Of a DNA stretch of 64,000 nt, positions 26,645 to 36,460 are shown piece after piece (positions within the stretch are counted from its first letter, which is position 1; each line of letters begins with the position of its first letter). Source of the stretch: Leptospira fluminis. Lineage in GTDB: Bacteria > Spirochaetota > Leptospiria > Leptospirales > Leptospiraceae. Made by a program: the position numbers and the translations under genes. The notes under the pieces are model-generated. The model had not been told where the DNA came from. It saw only the letters and a program-made list of their open reading frames with translations, and ran no database searches. The stretch covers positions 129,044 to 193,043 of the forward strand of contig NZ_RQEV01000017.1 in assembly GCF_004771275.1 (NCBI RefSeq), in the 5' to 3' direction.

Positions 26645-28459
26645 ATGCTTAGAGAATCTTACCATCCAGAACCGGTCAAAATTCTTTCGGATCCGGACAG
26701 TCTTGTACGGGAATTCGTTAAACCGGGAATGTACTTACATTTGGCCGCAACAATGTCCCGACCGAATGCGTTGATTTATTCCTTGGCTCGGGTTTTTAAA
26801 GATAAAAATCCGGAATTCACATTTAGCGTTGCGGGAATCCACTCAAGCGCACATTCCATCGCACTTTCCGGTATTGCAAAAAAAGTCATCACCGGTTTTG
26901 CGGGAGACACTTATCCCAAACCCAGTCCGAATTCTTTGTATAGGGATCTATTGGAAGGAAAGCCTTTTCAAGTGGAACTTTGGTCCTTACTCACGATCAT
27001 ACAACGCTTGATCGCCGGAGCCATGCGTCTTCCGGGATTCGTTTCCAATTCCTTGGTCGGCTCCGACTTGATTACGGATAAATTGGGAAAATCCGCCTTT
27101 CTATATAACAAACCCACCGAAGGCAATCCTTATGGAGAAGCCGCCGCTTCCCATCTTTCCACCGAAACGAAAGGAATCCGGGGGAAAGACCTTCTGTTTA
27201 TTTCGCCATTGAATCCGGAATACACGCTTATGCACGGCGTAGTTGCGGACGAAGACGGAAACATCGTACTCTGCCCTCCGGTGGGGGAAGGAACCTGGGG
27301 GGCCATGGCCGCGATAAAAGGAGTCATCGCCACCGTGGAAAAGATCGTCCCCCGAGGAATGATCCCGCCGGAAATCGTAAGCGTGCCGAGCAGTAGAGTG
27401 ATCGGATTGGCCGTAGCCAGGTTCGGAGCCCATCCGCAATCGCTTCGAGTCCACAATCTTCCGGACCTGCCGGCGTTCAAGGGAATCGAAACGTATTTGG
27501 ACGACTATGAATTCCAATCCGAAGCCAACGAGTGCGCGGGAGTTCCGAGCAGAGCGGCAAGATGGTACAAACAATTCGTCGACCTAGCGCGAGGACACGA
27601 AGAGTATCTGGAAGAGATCGGTACGGATAAATTACGAAGATTGAAAATGATTCCTCCGGAACACCGACTCACTCGAAAAGAGGACCCGAATACCGTAAAC
27701 GATTCGGAACAGATGATCATTCTCGCCGCGAGGGCCGTGATAGAACGGGTAAAAAAAGGAGGTTACAAGACTATACTCGCGGGAATTGGAGCCGCTCACA
27801 TGGCTGCTTGGACCGCCTTTAAATTATTGGAACAACAGGGAATCTCCATCCGTGTCATTTCCGAATTGGGATTTTACGGAATGAGTCCCTTTCCCGGAGA
27901 CGTTTTTTTATTCAGCCAACTTCACGCTCACAATTGTTTCATGCTTTCCGAAACGGCCCAGGTTTTAGGGACCATCGTTCCGGATTCCTGCCTCGGGGTG
28001 ATCGGAGCCGCGGAACTCGATTGGTTCGGAAACGTGAATTCCGTTGCGGACGGAAAAGGGAAATTCCTGGTGGGTTCCGGAGGAGCCAACGATATCGTCT
28101 CGGTTGCAGATACCGTTGTGGTAGCCAAAGCGAACCGGCAAAGATTCGTGAGAAAGGTGAAGCATATCACTTCCCCGGGCGAAAGAATCATTGAAGCCGT
28201 CTGCCAATTCGGACGCTTTCAAAGGGACTCCCTGTCCGACCACCCTTTCGAATTGTATTCCTGGATCCCACCCGCCTCCGATGAAGAAATGGAAACCGTG
28301 GAAGCGGTGCTCAGGTACACTCTTTGGTTACCTCCCGATGAGGAACTTCCTATGCGGAAAGAGCCTCCGATTACGGCGGACGAACTGACCGTCTTACGGG
28401 AGCTGGATCCGGAAAGAATCTACACGGAGCAGTTTATGGTTTATACTCGTCTGCCTTAA
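26645..28459 (+). CDS. CoA-transferase, fused two-subunit type
   Basis: This 604-residue protein covers both halves of a family I CoA-transferase. The first half has the alpha-type HLAATMSRPNALIYSL, FAGDTYPKP and DLLFISPLNPEY. The second half (from about residue 355) has the beta-type LDWFGNVNSV, SGGANDI and KHITSPGERI. A likely catalytic Glu lies in the early second half, though I cannot assign it with certainty. It moves CoA between an acyl-CoA and a free acid. It is divergent from the thioesterase pair and 71 nt before the KAS III gene, so it fits a shared acyl-CoA pathway. Confidence 0.82.
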   Translation: MLRESYHPEPVKILSDPDSLVREFVKPGMYLHLAATMSRPNALIYSLARVFKDKNPEFTFSVAGIHSSAHSIALSGIAKKVITGFAGDTYPKPSPNSLYRDLLEGKPFQVELWSLLTIIQRLIAGAMRLPGFVSNSLVGSDLITDKLGKSAFLYNKPTEGNPYGEAAASHLSTETKGIRGKDLLFISPLNPEYTLMHGVVADEDGNIVLCPPVGEGTWGAMAAIKGVIATVEKIVPRGMIPPEIVSVPSSRVIGLAVARFGAHPQSLRVHNLPDLPAFKGIETYLDDYEFQSEANECAGVPSRAARWYKQFVDLARGHEEYLEEIGTDKLRRLKMIPPEHRLTRKEDPNTVNDSEQMIILAARAVIERVKKGGYKTILAGIGAAHMAAWTAFKLLEQQGISIRVISELGFYGMSPFPGDVFLFSQLHAHNCFMLSETAQVLGTIVPDSCLGVIGAAELDWFGNVNSVADGKGKFLVGSGGANDIVSVADTVVVAKANRQRFVRKVKHITSPGERIIEAVCQFGRFQRDSLSDHPFELYSWIPPASDEEMETVEAVLRYTLWLPPDEELPMRKEPPITADELTVLRELDPERIYTEQFMVYTRLP

Positions 28460-28530
28460 TTGGGCAAATATGTGTACAAATCGTGGAATTATGACTGGAA
28501 ATTTATTGTTTAGCTGGGAAAAATTGAATC

Positions 28531-29508
28531 ATGTCCAACCATAGCCTGGGCGTTTCCAACGGAGTTTGCATCACCGGATTCGGTCATTATCTACCGGAAC
28601 AAATCGTTACGAACGACGAGATCCGTTCCCGACTGAAATATCCGGAAATGCACCCTGCCGAAAAGGCCGTAATCGGAAACATCGGCGTCTCGAAGAGACA
28701 TAGAGCCTCGGAAAAAGAAACCCCCGCTTATATGGCGGCTAAAGTCGCGGAAATGGTCTTAGCGGATGCAGGGAAAAAACCCGAAGATGTGGATCTATTC
28801 CTATTGGCGAACTGGACCGATCGCTATTACGTTCCGGAGCTGGCCCCGCAAGCATCCGTACTAGCCGGCACAAAACGAGCGCTCGCCTTCGATATTTGTA
28901 CTGCATGCACCGGTTTCATTCACGGAGTGCAAATGGCCTCGGCATTCCTTTGTTCCGGAAAATTCAAAAACGCGTTGGTAATCGGGAGCGAGCGTTTTTC
29001 CGCCCGGACCAGAATTGGCGGTTACGGGGAATTTACCGCCGGAGACGGAGCAGCCGGAGTGTTATTGGAGTTTACGGGAGAAAAAGAATTCGGAATCATT
29101 GATTCCTTTTTGAAAAACGACGGCAAGCTGGCCCCGATCATCATCACCGGTCCTCCTCCAGAAAGCTATATCAAAAGTTTTCCTGAGCTGGTACCGAATG
29201 CGGTCGACTTGACGCTTTCCGCAATGGACGACCTGCTGCAAAGAAATCGTTTCGCTGTGGAAGATATAGATTGGGTCGTTCCACATCCGGGAACGGATGC
29301 GGTGCTCCAGGACGTCTTAAAGAGGACTCCGTTTCCGAGAGAGAAGATTCTTACGAACTTCGAGAACGTGGGAAACATTTCGGCGGCTTCGATACCGATC
29401 GTCCTTTCGGAGTTTTATCGAAAAGGAACGTTTAAAAAAGGGGATCTCTTTTTGTCTCCCGCCGTCGGGGCGGGGTTCTACTGGGGAGGACTCCTGTTTC
29501 GGCTTTGA
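28531..29508 (+). CDS. Beta-ketoacyl-ACP synthase III-like enzyme
   Basis: This 325-residue protein of FabH length has the nucleophile Cys126 in DICTACTGFIHG, the His of VVPHPGTDAVLQ (about 251) and the Asn of NVGNISAAS (about 280). These form the Cys-His-Asn triad. KAS III enzymes start chains from acyl-CoA primers, and related enzymes (OleA, DarB types) join two chains. The FabH-typical N-terminal pattern ITGFGHYLPEQIVTNDEI is present. It follows the CoA-transferase on the same strand by 71 nt and is probably co-transcribed. Whether it serves core fatty-acid synthesis is unclear. Confidence 0.9.
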   Translation: MSNHSLGVSNGVCITGFGHYLPEQIVTNDEIRSRLKYPEMHPAEKAVIGNIGVSKRHRASEKETPAYMAAKVAEMVLADAGKKPEDVDLFLLANWTDRYYVPELAPQASVLAGTKRALAFDICTACTGFIHGVQMASAFLCSGKFKNALVIGSERFSARTRIGGYGEFTAGDGAAGVLLEFTGEKEFGIIDSFLKNDGKLAPIIITGPPPESYIKSFPELVPNAVDLTLSAMDDLLQRNRFAVEDIDWVVPHPGTDAVLQDVLKRTPFPREKILTNFENVGNISAASIPIVLSEFYRKGTFKKGDLFLSPAVGAGFYWGGLLFRL

Positions 29509-29575
29509 TTCCGCAGGCAGAGAGAGAAAGTCGGAAAGGATTTTCGACATAGATAAAAACAGGTGAAGTGACTAG

Positions 29576-32500
29576 ATGATCGTAACAGGATTCGAACTTC
29601 GGGAAAGATTAAATGCCGAATCCTCTTCGGAAGTGTACAAGGCGGTACGCAAAGAAGACGGAAAATTCGTAATTATAAAATTTCTTCCTTTATTGGATGA
29701 ACTGCATCCGTCGGTCGTGAACCTGAGGAACGAATACGAAATCCTCAGGACTCTGAACGGAGGAAAATTCGTTCGCGCGATCAATTTCGAAAAACTTCCG
29801 GACGGGTACGCCCTCTTCATGGATTTCATGCCCGGAGGAGTACTAAAACAGCATATCGTTCAAAATCCCCTCCCGTTGCAGGAATTCTTTTCCGTCTCGG
29901 TTCAACTAGCCGAACGCTTGGGTGATATACATACCAAAAAGATCATCCACAAAGATATCAAACCGGAAAACATAATATACAATAGGGAAGAAAACGAAGT
30001 ACGGGTCATCGACTTCGGGATCTCCACCCGACTGACCAAAGAGGAAACCTCCTGGTCCTCCCCCAACATATTGGAGGGATCCATACAGTACGTTTCTCCG
30101 GAACAAACGGGAAGAATGAACCGCTCGGTAGACTATAGGAGTGATTTTTATTCGCTCGGAGTTACGTTCTACGAAATGCTTACGGGCACTCTTCCGTTCG
30201 AGGGGGAAGATCTTCTGCAATTGGTCCATTCTCATATGGCAAAGAATCCTGCGCCTCCGAAAAAGCTGAGGCCGGAGATACCTAACGTACTTTCCGATAT
30301 CGTAATGAAGATGTTGGCCAAGACCGCCGAAGACCGTTACCAGACGGCAAAAGGGCTTCAGGGCGACTTGGAAAAAGCTTATTCTCTCTGGAAAGAAAAT
30401 TCGAATTTTCCCGACTTTCCTCTGGCGCAAAACGACTATTCCCAGGAATTCAAGGTCCCTCAGAAACTATACGGAAGAGGCGACTATATCGAGGCTTTGT
30501 TAGGGGAATTCAAGGAAGTCGCCGCCGACGGGAAAACCAAAATGGTTCTGATCGCAGGCTATTCCGGAGTCGGAAAATCCTCCCTGGTCCGGGAAATCAA
30601 TAAACCTCTCACCGAATCCAAAGGCTACTTCATAACGGGGAAATTCGACCAGTACAATCGGAACCTTCCTTTTTCCGCGGTCATACAGGTCTTTTCCAGC
30701 CTGATCGAACTGATCCTGACGGAACCTCCCGAAAGAATAGAGGCCTGGCGATCCAAAATACGCAAGGCTCTCGGCGCCAACGGAAAAGTGGTCACGGATG
30801 TGATTCCCGAATTGGAAATCATCATCGGAAAACAAGAACCGATTCCCGAGTTGGGACCCCAAGAGAACGCGAACCGCTTTTACGTCGTATTCCAGAATTT
30901 TATAAAAGTATTCGCGGCCTCCGAACATCCTCTGGCGATTTTTCTGGACGATATGCAATGGGCGGATACCGGCTCTTTGGAATTGCTCAAGAATCTCATG
31001 GAAGACGTAACGGTAAGTTATCTTTTCCTAATGCTTGCTTACCGAGACAACGAAGTGGACGCTTCGCATCCCTTCCGAACGCTTATCGATACTTTAAGCA
31101 AGGAAGGCTTGGATCCGCACGAAATCGAGCTGCATCCTTTGTTGTTAAAGGACGTCAACGAGCTCCTTTCCGAAAGCCTAAGATGCGGACCGGAAGAAAC
31201 CAAAGAACTCGCCGAAATCGTCCATTCCAAAACCGGAGGGAATCCTTTTTTCATCGGGGAATTACTCAAACAATTGTCCCGAGAGGAAATGGTCTATTTC
31301 GATGCAGGCTCGGGAAGGCCGGGAGAAGGCCGCTGGAAATGGAATCTCGCTAAAATTCGGAATACGAAAATTTCGGATAACGTAGTCGAGTTACTCGTCG
31401 ATCGCATCCGCAAATTGGCACCCGAAATTCAGGAGACGCTAAGGATGGCGGCCAGCATCGGAAGCAATTTCGATCTTTCCTTGTTGGCGCGCATCCTGGG
31501 AAAAACCTTCAAAGAAACTTCCGCATCTTTGCAGGAATGTATCAACGAGGAATTGATCGTTCCGGTGGGTGAAAATTATAGGATCGCGGAATCCTTTTTG
31601 GAAACCGCGGCAAACAAGGAAAAAAACGAGCAGACGGCAAAGACCGTCCTTTTCCGGTTCCAGCACGACAGAGTCCAACAGGCCGCTTACGAGATCATCG
31701 ACGAGGAAAAGAAGAAGCAGATCCGTCTCGGCATCGGAAGAATGCTTTTGCAAGGAACCGAAGGAAAGCATTTGGAAGACATCGTCTTCGACGTCGCAAA
31801 TCATCTGAATACCGGCTCTTCCCTTATCGGAGATCCGTCCGAAAAAAAACGACTGGCCGAATTAAACCTACTCGCGGGCAGAAAAGCCAAAAACTCCACC
31901 GCTTACCAACCCGCCTTGGTTTATATAGAAAAAGGAAGGGATCTGCTCTTCACTCTCCCAGAGGGAACAAAGGGGGACGACGTCCTTTGGTCCGTCTTTT
32001 ACGACCTCTGCTATTCCATTCATAAGGAACTCGCAGAAATTCTCTACCTTACTGGAAACTTCGAAGACTCTCAGAAGATCATAGATGTGTTGTTGAAATA
32101 CGGAAAAACTTCGGTAGAACAAGCCGAGGCTTACAATATGCTCATCATCCAGTATTCCGCCTTGGGAAAATTCGATCTAGCCCTGCCCACGATCGTAAAA
32201 GCGCTCAAACCCCTAGGCGTGGATATTCCGGAAACGGATTTCGGACAGGTCCTGACCCAGGAAATGGAGATCGCGAACGAAGCCCTGGAAGGAAAAACGG
32301 TGGATTCCCTATTGGATCTTCCCCTGATGCAGCAACCGGAACACATCATGGCGGTAAACCTTCTGATCGGTGCGATCCCTACCGCGTACAATTTCGCACT
32401 CGCATTATTTCCCGTAATCTGCGTAAAGATGGTGAATCTCTTCCTAAAACACGGAAACCTCTCCGATCCTTACGGTTATTCTTCTTACGGAGTCGTACTG

Positions 32501-34951
32501 GCCTCGGGATACCAAGAATACAGAAAAGGATTCGAATTCGCCGAACTCGCGGTCAAGGTTAGCGAAAAGCACAAAAACCCGAGCGGAACCACCAAAGCCG
32601 CGAATATTCTGGCCAACTACACGAATCCGTTCGTAAAGCACCTGAAATTTTCCGAAGACATCAACCAAAAGGGAATACAATCCAGCCTCGAATCCGGAGA
32701 ATTTCTACACGGCGGATATTGCGCCATGAACGACGCGGTCAACATCGTTCTACAATCCAAGAATATCGAATCCGCCGCGTTGAAAGTGGAAGCGCTTTTG
32801 AAATTTTCTCGAAAGGTGAAAAATAATCTAGCGATAGACACCGTGCTCGCTTCCGCTTTGGTCCTTTCGAACCTGAGGGGGAAGACGACTTCCCATATGG
32901 AATTTTCCACCGAAGAAATGGACGAAACCCAGTTCGTGGAACTCTGCAACACTCACCAAAGCCCTTTCCCGATCTGCCTCTTTAAGATCATGAAAGCGAG
33001 AGTCCTACTTACCTACGGAGAATTCGCTACCGCTCTCAAGGAGTTGGACGAGGCGGAAGGTCTTTTGGGTTATATCTCGGGACAAATCTCCGTGGAGGAG
33101 CACGCGTATCTTCACGCGCTAGCTATGGCGGCGAACTTTAAGTCCTCTTCCCAAGCCCAAAAAACGAAATTCCTGGAAAAGATCAAACGGAACCTAGCGA
33201 AACTGAAATTACTTTCGGAAAACTCGCCGGAAAATTTCGAGCACAAATACCTACTGGTGGACGCGGAACTTTCCCGTCTGGAATACAAGAACTGGAAGGC
33301 GGCAAAAACCTACGAGCAAGCGGTACAGCTCGCCGCTAAAAACGAATATTCCAACGACGAAGCTCTAGGATGCGAATTGGCGGCGAGGTTCTGGCTGGCG
33401 AAAGGCAGCGCGAAAATCGCGGCTCAATATATTAGTGAATCCTACTATAGATACGGAAAATGGGGTGCTCTTAAGAAGCAGGAGATGCTGCGCGTGGAAC
33501 ATCCCGAATTCGTGAGAGAGAAAAGCAGAGGCACATTCCGCACCGCCTATACTCTCGGAACGATCGGGACCCATACCGCTTCCGCCACGGAAGTATATAC
33601 CGGACAAACTCTCGATTTCCAATCCATACTCAAAAGTTCGAACGTGATTTCCGGAGAGATCAAACTGGAAGCTCTTCTGGATAAACTGATGCAGATCTCC
33701 ATCGAAAACGTAGGCGCCCAAAAAGGAATCCTCATCCTGAAACGCGACGGAAAACTTTCGATAGAGGCGGAAGGAAACATTTGGAGCGAGGAAATCCACG
33801 TACTCCAGGGAATTCCCGTTCAAGAAAGTACGAATATACCGATCAGCATCATCTACTACGTGGAAAGGACAAAAGAGGATCTCGTACTGAAAAACGCCTA
33901 CGCCGACGAGAAATTCAATAAGGACCCTTACATCCGCGAACAGAAGACCAAATCGGTGCTCTGCTCCCCCATCATCAAGCAAGGGGAATTGATCGGGATT
34001 CTCTATCTCGAAAACAATCTCTCGGAGGCGGCCTTTACCTCCGACCGACTGCAAACCATCTCCATCCTGTCCTCGCAGGCGGCGATTTCCATCGATAACG
34101 CCCTATTGTACGCGAACCTCGAGGACAAGGTGACAGAAAGAACCAAGGAACTAGCCCGTGCAAATGATGATCTGGCCCTTAAGAACCAGCACATTACGGA
34201 TAGTATTACATATTCTTTAAATATCCAGCAAGCCATCCTACCCGCCGACGAACTTCTCAGCAAGACTCTGGCAGAATATTTCGTGGTTTTCAGACCGAAG
34301 GACATCGTTTCGGGGGATTTTTACTGGTTTTACAAACAGGAAGAAGCGGTCTTTCTCGCGGCAGTCGATTGCACTGGTCACGGAGTGCCGGGAGCCCTAA
34401 TGTCTATGATCGGAAACACCCTTCTCAACCAAATCGTGACCGAAGCCGGAATTTCGGATCCGGCTTTAATTTTAGAATCTTTGCACGAGAAAGTTCGACA
34501 AGCCCTAAAACAGGATAGGGAACAGACGAATTCGGGAGACGGAATGGATATCTGCTTACTCAAAATTGAAAAAGGAAATTTATTCTTTGCGGGAGCTAAA
34601 CGTCCTATTTTTATAGGAAAAGGAGGCATCTTGTCGGAAATCAAAGGGGATAGAGCCTCTATCGGTGGAAGGCAGACAGAAGAAACGAGAAAATTTACCA
34701 CGCATTCCATCCCGCTAGAACAGGAAGTCCGTACGAGCGTTTATCTGACAACGGACGGCTTCATGGACCAGCCCAACCCGAATCGCGAAAAGATCGGTAC
34801 CAAAGGATTTTTGAATTTCCTAGGAACGATAGAACACCTCCCCTGCACGGAACAAAAGGAAAGGTTGGAATCCTTTTTATCGGCTCATCAAAATGGAGAA
34901 GCGCAGAGGGACGACATCACGCTAGTCGGATTAGTCTTGAACGGACGGTAG
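29576..34951 (+). CDS. Trifunctional Ser/Thr kinase - AAA ATPase - GAF - SpoIIE/PP2C phosphatase
   Basis: This 1791-residue cytoplasmic protein runs, in order: a Hanks-type kinase (1-270; Lys35, HKDIKPEN with Asp127, DFG Asp146, SPEQ), then an AAA_16-like ATPase (Walker A G328-YSGVGKS-335, Walker B Asp458/Asp459). A helical repeat region of about 800 residues follows, then a GAF domain (about 1360-1520), a short coiled coil and a SpoIIE/PP2C domain (1545-1790; metal Asp1581 in GDFYW, Asp1598 in VDCTGHG, Asp1779/1780 in DDITLVG). All catalytic residues seem intact. It is directly upstream of SiaB-like and SiaC-like genes, so the phosphatase probably plays the SiaA role. Confidence 0.93.
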   Translation: MIVTGFELRERLNAESSSEVYKAVRKEDGKFVIIKFLPLLDELHPSVVNLRNEYEILRTLNGGKFVRAINFEKLPDGYALFMDFMPGGVLKQHIVQNPLPLQEFFSVSVQLAERLGDIHTKKIIHKDIKPENIIYNREENEVRVIDFGISTRLTKEETSWSSPNILEGSIQYVSPEQTGRMNRSVDYRSDFYSLGVTFYEMLTGTLPFEGEDLLQLVHSHMAKNPAPPKKLRPEIPNVLSDIVMKMLAKTAEDRYQTAKGLQGDLEKAYSLWKENSNFPDFPLAQNDYSQEFKVPQKLYGRGDYIEALLGEFKEVAADGKTKMVLIAGYSGVGKSSLVREINKPLTESKGYFITGKFDQYNRNLPFSAVIQVFSSLIELILTEPPERIEAWRSKIRKALGANGKVVTDVIPELEIIIGKQEPIPELGPQENANRFYVVFQNFIKVFAASEHPLAIFLDDMQWADTGSLELLKNLMEDVTVSYLFLMLAYRDNEVDASHPFRTLIDTLSKEGLDPHEIELHPLLLKDVNELLSESLRCGPEETKELAEIVHSKTGGNPFFIGELLKQLSREEMVYFDAGSGRPGEGRWKWNLAKIRNTKISDNVVELLVDRIRKLAPEIQETLRMAASIGSNFDLSLLARILGKTFKETSASLQECINEELIVPVGENYRIAESFLETAANKEKNEQTAKTVLFRFQHDRVQQAAYEIIDEEKKKQIRLGIGRMLLQGTEGKHLEDIVFDVANHLNTGSSLIGDPSEKKRLAELNLLAGRKAKNSTAYQPALVYIEKGRDLLFTLPEGTKGDDVLWSVFYDLCYSIHKELAEILYLTGNFEDSQKIIDVLLKYGKTSVEQAEAYNMLIIQYSALGKFDLALPTIVKALKPLGVDIPETDFGQVLTQEMEIANEALEGKTVDSLLDLPLMQQPEHIMAVNLLIGAIPTAYNFALALFPVICVKMVNLFLKHGNLSDPYGYSSYGVVLASGYQEYRKGFEFAELAVKVSEKHKNPSGTTKAANILANYTNPFVKHLKFSEDINQKGIQSSLESGEFLHGGYCAMNDAVNIVLQSKNIESAALKVEALLKFSRKVKNNLAIDTVLASALVLSNLRGKTTSHMEFSTEEMDETQFVELCNTHQSPFPICLFKIMKARVLLTYGEFATALKELDEAEGLLGYISGQISVEEHAYLHALAMAANFKSSSQAQKTKFLEKIKRNLAKLKLLSENSPENFEHKYLLVDAELSRLEYKNWKAAKTYEQAVQLAAKNEYSNDEALGCELAARFWLAKGSAKIAAQYISESYYRYGKWGALKKQEMLRVEHPEFVREKSRGTFRTAYTLGTIGTHTASATEVYTGQTLDFQSILKSSNVISGEIKLEALLDKLMQISIENVGAQKGILILKRDGKLSIEAEGNIWSEEIHVLQGIPVQESTNIPISIIYYVERTKEDLVLKNAYADEKFNKDPYIREQKTKSVLCSPIIKQGELIGILYLENNLSEAAFTSDRLQTISILSSQAAISIDNALLYANLEDKVTERTKELARANDDLALKNQHITDSITYSLNIQQAILPADELLSKTLAEYFVVFRPKDIVSGDFYWFYKQEEAVFLAAVDCTGHGVPGALMSMIGNTLLNQIVTEAGISDPALILESLHEKVRQALKQDREQTNSGDGMDICLLKIEKGNLFFAGAKRPIFIGKGGILSEIKGDRASIGGRQTEETRKFTTHSIPLEQEVRTSVYLTTDGFMDQPNPNREKIGTKGFLNFLGTIEHLPCTEQKERLESFLSAHQNGEAQRDDITLVGLVLNGR

Positions 34952-34979
34952 GAGAAGTTTCTGAAAAAGGAAGATGCTA

Positions 34980-35534
34980 ATGATGGACAACAAGCTCTTA
35001 AATCTATTCAAATCCTACAAAGAAGCGGACGAGTACGACTTACTCGTCAGTTTTAAAGGTAGACTCTCGCAGGAAGTTCTCACGGAATTGGGATCTTTGA
35101 TCCGAACTTCCTTAAGCGCAGAAGTCAAAATTAAGAAAATCTTTGCAGTTTTTATCGAACTTGCACAGAATATGCTGCATTATTCCTCCGAGCGCCGCAC
35201 AAATGAAGAAATGAAGGAAGCCGGAGTAGGTATTCTTGCCGTCAGGGAAAATTCGATTGGCTATCAAATCGCTTCGGGCAATCTAGTCCAGAATGAGAAG
35301 CTAGACTTTCTCTCTGAAAGGATCCAAAGAATCAACTCGATGAATAAGGACGAATTAAAGTCCTTTTATCAGCAGCAGCTAAGAGCGGAACGACCTGACG
35401 ATAGTAAGGGCTCGGGAGTTGGCTTAATAGATATCGCTCGTAAATCGGACGGACCGCTTGTGTTCCATTTCGATACCGTGGACGATAACAATTCTTTCTT
35501 CACGATTTCTGCATTCTTTACTAAGGAAAACTAA
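34980..35534 (+). CDS. siaB: SiaB-family protein kinase
   Basis: About 184 residues. The AAAAGGAAG ribosome site abuts the ATG at 34974, so 34980 or 34983 is the likelier start. The protein is a GHKL-like fold: the helix IFAVFIELAQNMLHYSSERR carries the Asn-containing N-box, and GSGVGLIDIARKS is the G-box. In Pseudomonas, SiaB phosphorylates SiaC. It sits 28 nt after the SpoIIE-domain protein and 2 nt before SiaC, giving a phosphatase-kinase-substrate order. Cytoplasmic. Confidence 0.85.
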   Translation: MMDNKLLNLFKSYKEADEYDLLVSFKGRLSQEVLTELGSLIRTSLSAEVKIKKIFAVFIELAQNMLHYSSERRTNEEMKEAGVGILAVRENSIGYQIASGNLVQNEKLDFLSERIQRINSMNKDELKSFYQQQLRAERPDDSKGSGVGLIDIARKSDGPLVFHFDTVDDNNSFFTISAFFTKEN

Positions 35535-35536
35535 GA

Positions 35537-35911
35537 ATGGAATCCTTACACATACAGCAGACTAAAACCTCGCCGGAAGTCATCCTAGATTCGTCCAAGG
35601 GCGACGCGGAAATTATCGGGGAATCCTACCCGGAAAACGCAATGGCATTTTACAAGCCTGTATTTGAATGGTTGAAAGCCATGCAGTCCGAAGGGAAGCG
35701 GATCCGACTGAAGTTTCAGATGGATTATTTCAACACGAGTTCCTCGAAGGTCATCATGGATATTTTGGACAATCTGCAAAAATTCCATGAAAAAGGCGGT
35801 AAGGTCGAAGTGGAATGGTTGTACAAGGAAGACGACGAGGATATGCAAGAGACAGGCGCCGAATTTTCCTCGGACTTAAGCATTCCGTTTCAAATGAAAT
35901 CTTACAAATGA
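35537..35911 (+). CDS. siaC: SiaC-family regulatory phosphoprotein (DUF1987)
   Basis: This 124-residue protein has the SiaC layout: an N-terminal strand IQQTKTSPEVILDSSKG, then GESYPENAMAFYKPVFEWL, then MDYFNTSSSKVIMDILDNL. The latter has an STAS-like arrangement with the Thr/Ser cluster where the SiaC phosphothreonine lies. SiaC unphosphorylated activates the cyclase SiaD in Pseudomonas. No GGDEF gene is present in this window, so the output partner is unknown. It closes the three-gene operon, and a hairpin follows directly. Confidence 0.88.
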   Translation: MESLHIQQTKTSPEVILDSSKGDAEIIGESYPENAMAFYKPVFEWLKAMQSEGKRIRLKFQMDYFNTSSSKVIMDILDNLQKFHEKGGKVEVEWLYKEDDEDMQETGAEFSSDLSIPFQMKSYK

Positions 35912-35914
35912 ATT

Positions 35915-35937
35915 CCGCGCACCGATTCGGTACGCGG
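35915..35937. terminator. Terminator-like hairpin after siaC
   Basis: CCGCG (35915-35919) and ACCGA (35921-35925) pair with TCGGT (35927-35931) and CGCGG (35933-35937), leaving single unpaired C and A. It lies between the convergent siaC and VOC genes. No strong T-run follows on either strand. Confidence 0.55.
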
Positions 35938-35948
35938 ATCCGTAGATT

Positions 35949-36407
35949 TTAGCCGAGTGCCCGGACGACTTCCTCCGGCGCCTGAACCAATTCGATCAAC
36001 ACTCCTTCTCCGCAAAGAGGGAACTCCTCGTTTCCTTTCGGATGAATGAAAGTTACATCGTGCCCCCCGGCTCCTTTTCGGATTCCTCCCGGAGTAAACC
36101 GGACTCCCTTCGAAGAAAGCCATTCCACAGCCTTATGAATATCGTCCACCCAGAGACCGATATGATTCAATTTCGGATCATGTACTTTCGGACTTTTGCC
36201 CGGATCCACCGGTTCCATGATGTCCACTTCCACCGCATAAGGCCCTTTGCCCATTCTAAGAATATCTTCGTTCACATTTTCTTTTTCACTACGGTACGTT
36301 CCGACATTCTCCAAACCCAGAACATCCACCCAAAAGTTCCTCAGCTTGTCCTTGCTCTCGCCCCCTACGGCTACCTGTTGGATTCCCAGAATCTTAAACG
36401 GTCTCAT
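35949..36407 (-). CDS. VOC-family (glyoxalase/dioxygenase fold) protein
   Basis: This 152-residue protein starts at ATG 36407, with AAGG about 8 nt upstream. It has the two beta-alpha-beta-beta-beta units of the VOC fold: [28 protein letters not shown], and [24 protein letters not shown] near the middle. [29 protein letters not shown] forms the last strands. Candidate metal ligands are His in LNHIG and the Glu of IELVQ. It resembles methylmalonyl-CoA epimerase and glyoxalase I-like enzymes. The specific reaction is unknown. Confidence 0.85.
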   Translation of the reverse strand: MRPFKILGIQQVAVGGESKDKLRNFWVDVLGLENVGTYRSEKENVNEDILRMGKGPYAVEVDIMEPVDPGKSPKVHDPKLNHIGLWVDDIHKAVEWLSSKGVRFTPGGIRKGAGGHDVTFIHPKGNEEFPLCGEGVLIELVQAPEEVVRALG

Positions 36408-36460
36408 AATAAACCTTCGTATTTTTTTTCCAACTTCTCCCTTAGAAAGCGGAAGGCAAT

